Assembly: GCA_965247255.1 (NCBI GenBank)
Contig: CBDFGS010000010.1
Location: 372,001-436,000, forward strand
From: CBDFGS01 sp965247255
GTDB taxonomy: Bacteria > Chloroflexota > Dehalococcoidia > Lucifugimonadales > CAUZJF01
Direction: 5' to 3'
Length of the DNA: 64,000 nucleotides
Positions 58,872 to 64,000 of this stretch are shown piece after piece (the first letter of the stretch is position 1; each line of letters begins with the position of its first letter). A program made the translations under genes and the position numbers. The notes below the pieces were generated by a model. That model saw nothing but the letters and a program-made list of their open reading frames with translations. It was not told the DNA's origin and ran no database searches.

Positions 58872-61022
58872 ATGGCAAAAGACCTGGTAATAGTAGAGTC
58901 CCCGGCTAAAGCAAGGACCATCGGTCGATTCCTCGGCCCCAAGTATACGGCTAAGGCGTCGATGGGCCACGTAAGAGACCTGCCGCCTCGAGAGATGGGG
59001 GTAGCGGTCGACGACAGGAGCTTCAAGCCCAAATACCTCCTTTTGGCCGACAAACGGAAGGTGATATCCGAGCTGACTAAAGCTGCGAAGAGCGCGGGGA
59101 CTGTCTACATGGCCACCGACCCGGACCGAGAGGGTGAGGCGATCTCCTGGCACCTCATTCAAGCGGCGAAGATCGACGTGTCCAAGGTCAAGCGGGTCGT
59201 CTTCCACGAGATAACGGACAGCGCCGTCAAGGAGGCCTTCGCCAATCCCCGGGAGCTGGACACCGACCTGATTGACGCCCAGCAGGCCAGGCGGGTGCTC
59301 GACCGGTTGGTCGGCTACGACCTGAGCCCCGTCCTTTGGCGAAAGATCAGGAGAGGACTGTCGGCGGGTCGGGTGCAGTCCGTGGCCCTGCGGCTTGTTG
59401 CCGACCGCGAGCAAGAGATACTAGCGTTCGTGCCGGAGGAATACTGGTCTATCGAGGCCGCACTGAGCAAGCGGCCCGACGACGGGAGCGGCGACAGCTT
59501 TACAGCCGAGCTTCGCGGGAAAAAGGGAGAGCGTGACCGCCTCAGGATACCGGACGAGAGTGCGTCCAAGTCCTTGGTTACAGACCTCGACGGAGCCGTC
59601 TACACCGTCGATTCGGTGACTAAGAAGGAGAGACGTGTCCGGCCTTCAGCGCCGTTTATCACCAGCACACTGCAGCAGGAGGCCTGGCGAAAGCTTAGGT
59701 TCACCGCGCGCAGGACCATGGTGGTCGCCCAGCAGCTCTACGAGGGCATCTCTGCGGGAGAGGACGGCGCGGTGGGGCTCATCACCTACATGCGCACGGA
59801 CTCCACGACCGTAGCCGCCGACGCATTGAGGCAAACCGCCGAACACATCAGGAGCAAGTTCGGCCCCCGATACGCGCCCAAGTCTCCCAGGAAATTCACG
59901 CGGAAGGTGAGAGGCGCTCAGGAGGCCCACGAAGCAATTCGCCCGAGTGACGTCACTCGGGAGCCCAGCTCGCTCAAACAGCACCTCACGAGCGAGCAGT
60001 ATCGTCTGTACGACCTCGTGTGGAGACGGATGCTGGCCAGCCAGATGGTGGACGCCGTCTACGACTCCACCACCGTCCAGATAGAGGCCGCAAGCGGGGT
60101 TTCCGACGCGGTCTACTCCTTCCGGTCAGCAGGCTCGGTGCTCAAATTCCCTGGTTTCCGCAGAGTGTACATGGAAGATAAAGACGAGCCACGCCGGAGC
60201 AGCGACGACGATTCGGCGCCGATCCCCGAGCTCTCGAAGGGCGAGCCGCTGGACTGCCAGGGCTTGACGCCGGAGCAGCACTTTACCCAACCGCCCCCAC
60301 GGTTCACCGAGGCCACGCTCGTGCGATCGCTCGAGGAGCAGGGAATCGGGCGCCCGAGCACGTATGCCCCAACTATGTCCACCATCATGGACAGAGACTA
60401 TGTTCGCAAGGACGGTGGACGCTTCGTGCCAACGAAGCTCGGCACGGCGGTCAACGTCTTTCTGACGGCCCACTTCCCAGACATCATCGACGTGGGCTTC
60501 ACCGCCCGCGTCGAAGACCAGCTAGATGACATCGCCAGCGGACAGCGAGAGTGGACTCCGGTGATCCGGGAGTTCTACGAGCCGTTCGCGAAGTCAGTCG
60601 GACAGGCCATGGCCGAAGCGGAGCGGGTACCAAGAGACCAGATCGACGAAGAGAGCGACGAGGTATGCGACGTTTGTGGCAGGCCTATGGTCATCAAGTC
60701 CGGCCGGTTCGGCCGGTTCCTCTCCTGCAGCGGCTTCCCGGATTGTCGTAACTCCAGTCCGCTGCTCGAGCGCGTGGGTGTGGAGTGCCCCGAGGACGGG
60801 GGAGACATCGTGGAGCGCCGCCAGAAGGGCAAGGGCGGCAGGCGTTTCTACGGGTGCTCGAACTACCCGGAGTGCAAGTTCGCCGTGAACCGGAAGCCCC
60901 TGCCTCAGCCATGCCCCGAGTGCGGCAAGCTTCTGGTCGCTTCCGGCCGAAGCAACGCCGCCTGTACATCCTGCGACTTCAAGGGACCGGTCCCCGAGGA
61001 GGCGCTGGAGGTCGCGGTCTAG
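58872..61022 (+). CDS. topA: DNA topoisomerase I
   Basis: 716 residues. Toprim domain from I-V-E-S-P-A-K-A near 8 with D-P-D-R-E-G-E. Catalytic Tyr306 in G-L-I-T-Y-M-R-T-D-S-T. Three C-terminal cysteine zinc knuckles: C-D-V-C near 597, C-P-E-D near 639, and C-P-E-C-G-K-L-L. It relaxes negative supercoils. Follows dprA and precedes the recombinase gene. Confidence 0.97.
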   Translation: MAKDLVIVESPAKARTIGRFLGPKYTAKASMGHVRDLPPREMGVAVDDRSFKPKYLLLADKRKVISELTKAAKSAGTVYMATDPDREGEAISWHLIQAAKIDVSKVKRVVFHEITDSAVKEAFANPRELDTDLIDAQQARRVLDRLVGYDLSPVLWRKIRRGLSAGRVQSVALRLVADREQEILAFVPEEYWSIEAALSKRPDDGSGDSFTAELRGKKGERDRLRIPDESASKSLVTDLDGAVYTVDSVTKKERRVRPSAPFITSTLQQEAWRKLRFTARRTMVVAQQLYEGISAGEDGAVGLITYMRTDSTTVAADALRQTAEHIRSKFGPRYAPKSPRKFTRKVRGAQEAHEAIRPSDVTREPSSLKQHLTSEQYRLYDLVWRRMLASQMVDAVYDSTTVQIEAASGVSDAVYSFRSAGSVLKFPGFRRVYMEDKDEPRRSSDDDSAPIPELSKGEPLDCQGLTPEQHFTQPPPRFTEATLVRSLEEQGIGRPSTYAPTMSTIMDRDYVRKDGGRFVPTKLGTAVNVFLTAHFPDIIDVGFTARVEDQLDDIASGQREWTPVIREFYEPFAKSVGQAMAEAERVPRDQIDEESDEVCDVCGRPMVIKSGRFGRFLSCSGFPDCRNSSPLLERVGVECPEDGGDIVERRQKGKGGRRFYGCSNYPECKFAVNRKPLPQPCPECGKLLVASGRSNAACTSCDFKGPVPEEALEVAV

Positions 61023-61074
61023 GGTCGATCGGCAATGGCGGCGGGTGATATCCGCCACGACGGGAAGACATCGT

Positions 61075-61995
61075 ATGCAGGAAAAGGACTGGCTGTCCCT
61101 GATGGGACGATTCGAGACTCACCTCACCGCGGAGAAGAGCCTCGCCGCGCTGACCGTGCGGAACTACCGGACGGACCTGGCGCCGCTCTTCGACTTCATG
61201 AAGCTTCGCTCCCTTGCTAGCCTGGCTTCGCTGGACAGGTATGCCCTCAGGGGCTACCTGGCGTGGCTGGCCGAGCTCGGCTACGCGAGGTCCAGCATCG
61301 TACGAAAGCTGAGCGCGCTGCGGTCTTTCCTGCGGTGGCTGCTCAGGGAGAAGCTGGTCGACGTCGACCCGCTTCCCCGGCGAGGCGTGATGAAGCGAGA
61401 GTCGCGGCTCCCGCGGTTCCTTTCCCAGGACGAGGCCGCGCGGCTGGTGGAGGCTCCGGACACCTCAACAGACCTGGGCGTCCGGGACCGCGCCCTACTC
61501 GAGCTGCTCTACTCCGCAGGCCTTCGGGTCAGCGAGCTCAGCGGCCTGGACCTCGGCGACGTGAACATGGATACGATGGAACTCAGAGTGACCGGCAAAG
61601 GGGCCAAGCAGCGCGTAGTCCTCATCGGCCGGGCAGCGCGAAACGCCCTAGACCTGTATGTCAAGGACGTGCGGCCCCGCCTCGTCGACCGCCGGGCCGG
61701 TAGCGCGCTTTTCCTGAACCGATACGGCGCGCGCCTCAGCCAGCGGAGCGTTCAGGAAAAAGTACGGCGCTACGCCGCCAAAGTCGGGCTTCGTTCCGAC
61801 GTGCACACCCACACCTTGCGCCACTCCTTCGCTACACACCTCCTCGATGGCGGTGCTGACCTGCGCGTGGTACAGGAGCTCCTGGGCCACGCCAGCCCGG
61901 CTACGACGCAGGTATACACCCACGTCACTCAGGCGCAGGCCGTTAAGGTATATCTAGACGCCCACCCCAGGGCCAGAAAGGCCGCGGCATCATGA
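61075..61995 (+). CDS. xerC: Tyrosine recombinase XerC/XerD
   Basis: 306 residues from ATG 61075 (a GTG at 61045 is an alternative). An N-terminal SAM-like domain is followed by the catalytic set Arg151 in L-R-V-S-E-L, H-T-L-R-H-S-F, L-G-H-A-S and Tyr281 in Q-V-Y-T-H. The chromosomal housekeeping context and length favour the dimer-resolving Xer over an integrase. XerC or XerD cannot be decided. Confidence 0.92.
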   Translation: MQEKDWLSLMGRFETHLTAEKSLAALTVRNYRTDLAPLFDFMKLRSLASLASLDRYALRGYLAWLAELGYARSSIVRKLSALRSFLRWLLREKLVDVDPLPRRGVMKRESRLPRFLSQDEAARLVEAPDTSTDLGVRDRALLELLYSAGLRVSELSGLDLGDVNMDTMELRVTGKGAKQRVVLIGRAARNALDLYVKDVRPRLVDRRAGSALFLNRYGARLSQRSVQEKVRRYAAKVGLRSDVHTHTLRHSFATHLLDGGADLRVVQELLGHASPATTQVYTHVTQAQAVKVYLDAHPRARKAAAS

Positions 61996-62522
61996 CGGCC
62001 GGAGCCCGTCGGGTGGTACTTGGGTTCGGGATTACGATCGGCGGCCTGCAGTTGGTCGGCGGCGCGAGTTGGTCTCTGGGCTCGTCAGGCGATTCATGGG
62101 CGCTGATAACGTTGTTGGGCGGCATCTTCGTTGTCATTGGGCTCTTGGCTCTGCCACTATGGCCAAGTCGAGGCAGCGTTCTGGCTTTCGCTGGCGCTTT
62201 GCTGGGTTCGGTCCTGTGGGCGAGCCCCACGGCTCTGGTGCTAAGCTGGGTCCTTATGACCACCATTCTCGCCCTGTTCATTATCTATAGCGGGATGCGA
62301 ACGACCGCCGTCGTCAAAGCCCTCGTGTGGGCCTCGTCCGTTATCCTCCTTGGGTTCTCCTTATTCGGCGCGTTTGCGATGGCCAGCCTTCAGTCTGCTC
62401 TTCTGCCCTGGCCACTGCCTCCGGCCGTATTCCTGTCCGTCCCGATCGTCGTCCTCATCTTGGTCGCCCGCAGCTCACACCACCCCACGAGCCTCATCGC
62501 ACGATTCCGGCCCGGCCAATGA
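61992..62522 (+). CDS. Hypothetical membrane protein (five helices)
   Basis: 176 residues; the start overlaps the xer stop (ATGA). Five hydrophobic segments at about 7-28, 35-56, 60-98, 105-128 and 135-158, and a basic tail. It resembles HdeD/DUF308-type or similar small membrane proteins only in topology. Function unknown. Confidence 0.7.
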   Translation: MTAGARRVVLGFGITIGGLQLVGGASWSLGSSGDSWALITLLGGIFVVIGLLALPLWPSRGSVLAFAGALLGSVLWASPTALVLSWVLMTTILALFIIYSGMRTTAVVKALVWASSVILLGFSLFGAFAMASLQSALLPWPLPPAVFLSVPIVVLILVARSSHHPTSLIARFRPGQ

Positions 62523-62965
62523 AGATTCTCATCATAAATGGGCCCAACCTGAACAACCTGGGCAAAAGGGACCCGGAGCAGTACGGCAGCGTCACGCTCG
62601 GCGACATCGAGGCACGGGTCGGCGAGAAGGCGCGGTCCCTGGGTATGGACGTCGACTTCTTCCAGTCCAACCACGAAGGCGCGATCGTCGACTACATCCA
62701 GGGTTCATCCCCAGACGCCGCGGGCATCGTGATCAACGCTGGCGCCATTACGCACTACGGACTCTCGCTGCGAGACGCCCTCAGCGACGCCGGCCTTCCG
62801 ATCATGGAAGTCCACCTGTCAAACATCCACGCGAGAGAGAGTTTCCGACACCACTCTGTCGTCGCGCCCATAGCCATCGGACAGATCGCCGGGCTCGGCT
62901 GGAGAGGCTATCTATACGCCCTGGAGTTTCTGGCGGCTCACCTCGACGAAGAGACGCACGGGTGA
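62519..62965 (+). CDS. aroQ: Type II 3-dehydroquinate dehydratase
   Basis: 148 residues from ATG 62519, overlapping the previous stop. N-G-P-N-L-N-N-L-G-K-R-D-P-E-Q-Y-G-S at 8-25 holds the catalytic Tyr and lid Arg. I-N-A-G-A-I-T-H-Y and H-L-S-N-I-H-A-R-E-S-F-R-H are the other active-site parts. Third step of the shikimate pathway. Confidence 0.97.
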   Translation: MKILIINGPNLNNLGKRDPEQYGSVTLGDIEARVGEKARSLGMDVDFFQSNHEGAIVDYIQGSSPDAAGIVINAGAITHYGLSLRDALSDAGLPIMEVHLSNIHARESFRHHSVVAPIAIGQIAGLGWRGYLYALEFLAAHLDEETHG

Positions 62966-64000
62966 GCACCGCCGACCGAATCGCCCGCCTCCGAGACGCT
63001 CTCCGGGAGCAGGATCTCGAAGCGATACTGGTCTCCAGCCCGGAGAACCGTCGCTACCTCTCCGGTTTTACCGGCTCGGCGGGCTACCTTCTCGTCTCTC
63101 AGGAACAAGCTGTTCTGGCCACCGACTTCAGATACGTCGAGCAGGCCGGGGACCAGGCGCCGGACTTTCGCGTGCTGAAGGTCGGTGGCAAGGGCCACTG
63201 GCTCAACGAAGCCCTCGCCCATACGCGAATTCGCCGTATCGGCTTCGAAGACCAGGACTTGACGGTCAGCGCACACTCGGCCCTAATCAAGGCGCTCGAT
63301 AGCTCCAAGACTGTAAAGAAGAACGGAGTGGAGCTTGTCGAGACGCAGGACCTACTCGACAAGATCAGAGTCACCAAGTCAGGCGAAGAGCTGGGCCGGC
63401 TAGCCCGCGCGATCGAAATTACCGACCTGGCCTTCGAGGAGGTGTCGCACGCCATGAGGCCGGGCATCACCGAGAGGGAGGTCGCCTGGCAGCTTGAGAA
63501 GGCAATGCGTGAGCGGGGGGCTGAAGCGCCCGCATTCGATACCATCGTGGCATCGGGACCCAATGGCGCGATGCCACATCACACGCCAGGCGACAAGGTG
63601 CTCGAGCAAGGAGAGCCCGTAGTCGTGGACATGGGCGCCCGGTATCAGGGCTACTGCGCCGACCTGTCACGAACAGTCGTCGTGGGCGGCCATGGGGACG
63701 ATAAGTTCTGGAAGGTGTACGAGACGGTCTTGCGGGCACAGCTCAACGCCGAGGAAGACGTCGAGCCCGGCATGACCGGCGCTGAAGTCGACGCGATATC
63801 CCGAGATGTCATCGCCCTGGCCGGGTACGAAAAGAACTTCGGCCACAGCCTGGGCCACGGGGTAGGGCTCGCCGTACATGAGTTCCCCCACGTCGGCCCC
63901 AGTGCCGAGGATGTGATAGAGGACGGCATGGTGTTCACCATCGAGCCAGGTATCTACCTGTCGAGTTGGGGCGGAGTCCGGATCGAAGACATCGTGGTAC
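62962..64000 (+). CDS. M24 aminopeptidase (Xaa-Pro aminopeptidase/prolidase type), 3' end outside window
   Basis: From GTG 62962, overlapping the aroQ stop (GTGA); 346 residues are visible and the frame is open to the end. An N-terminal creatinase-like domain (1-125, N-R-R-Y-L-S-G-F-T-G-S-A) precedes the pita-bread catalytic domain. Metal ligands visible: Asp in V-V-D-M-G, Asp in C-A-D-L-S-R-T, His in G-H-S-L-G-H-G-V-G, Glu in T-I-E-P-G and Glu in R-I-E-D. Often found next to aroQ and efp. Confidence 0.93.
   Translation, partial: MSTADRIARLRDALREQDLEAILVSSPENRRYLSGFTGSAGYLLVSQEQAVLATDFRYVEQAGDQAPDFRVLKVGGKGHWLNEALAHTRIRRIGFEDQDLTVSAHSALIKALDSSKTVKKNGVELVETQDLLDKIRVTKSGEELGRLARAIEITDLAFEEVSHAMRPGITEREVAWQLEKAMRERGAEAPAFDTIVASGPNGAMPHHTPGDKVLEQGEPVVVDMGARYQGYCADLSRTVVVGGHGDDKFWKVYETVLRAQLNAEEDVEPGMTGAEVDAISRDVIALAGYEKNFGHSLGHGVGLAVHEFPHVGPSAEDVIEDGMVFTIEPGIYLSSWGGVRIEDIVV

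Noticed and set aside
61075..61995. Phage or island integrase
   Set aside because: The gene is in an operon with dprA, topA and aroQ, has Xer length and no att-like repeats or phage genes nearby; it fits chromosomal Xer.
1..64000. CRISPR arrays, rRNA genes, IS elements or prophage
   Set aside because: No regularly spaced repeats, no rRNA sequence, no transposase or phage structural gene could be recognised on either strand.

Overview
The window looks like ordinary chromosome from a GC-rich, probably uncultivated bacterium. I favour a Chloroflexota (SAR202 or Dehalococcoidia-like) origin. The reasons are a SUF-only Fe-S operon with SufU scaffolds, an HspR-grpE-dnaK unit without dnaJ, no outer-membrane or LPS genes, and dispersed GGGCGGGTTT/AAACCCGCCC palindromes. 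This assignment is inference; no rRNA or other phylogenetic marker has been compared. Nearly all of the sequence is coding, with consensus-like sigma70-type promoters and few mobile traits. No rRNA, IS element, CRISPR array or prophage was seen. Coordinates use start codons chosen from Shine-Dalgarno sites and family length where possible.

Layout. 1-537 is the 3' end of an unknown gene. 0.6-7.6 kb is a SUF operon (sufB-sufC-sufD-sufU1-rrf2-Rieske-sufS-sufU2) with a clear promoter and a palindromic operator candidate. 7.65-9.4 kb holds a flippase-like membrane protein and an anchorless S26 protease. 9.4-14.2 kb is a tetrapyrrole operon on the minus strand (HTH protein, Met8-like, hemC, cobA-hemD fusion, hemB). 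14.3-21.8 kb runs on the plus strand: pcm, gatB, yvcK, secG, SAM hydrolase, DUF1800, NHL. 21.9-25.3 kb is the HspR-grpE-dnaK heat-shock unit, divergent from a tiny zinc-ribbon gene through face-to-face consensus promoters. 25.4-38.4 kb is mixed metabolism: Mo oxidoreductase, SthA, ThiL, Rid-like, PncB, ADH, M16 peptidase, flavoprotein, a Fur-NicO nickel unit and a GNAT-nucleotide kinase fusion. 38.8-44.7 kb holds rsmE opposite argF and der-plsY-gpsA-RNA methylase. 45-53.6 kb is an envelope or secreted-protein region: a frameshifted matrixin-like protease, a small exported peptide, a DUF4382 lipoprotein, a giant FtsX-like permease and a penicillin-acylase-family hydrolase. 53.6-57.2 kb holds lipB, an OmpR-like regulator with a degenerate receiver, a rhodanese and an enolase-superfamily enzyme. 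Two tRNA-Ser genes follow, then a tightly overlapping operon dprA-topA-xer-membrane protein-aroQ-pepP that runs off the window end.

I found no convincing multi-gene undescribed defence or biosynthetic system. The most interesting signals are regulatory (paired palindromic promoters before hspR, the suf and fur operators, a shared leaderless start motif) and structural (the matrixin with a Gln in place of the first zinc His plus a frameshift, a heme-operon HTH protein, the GNAT-kinase fusion and the pseudo-receiver regulator).
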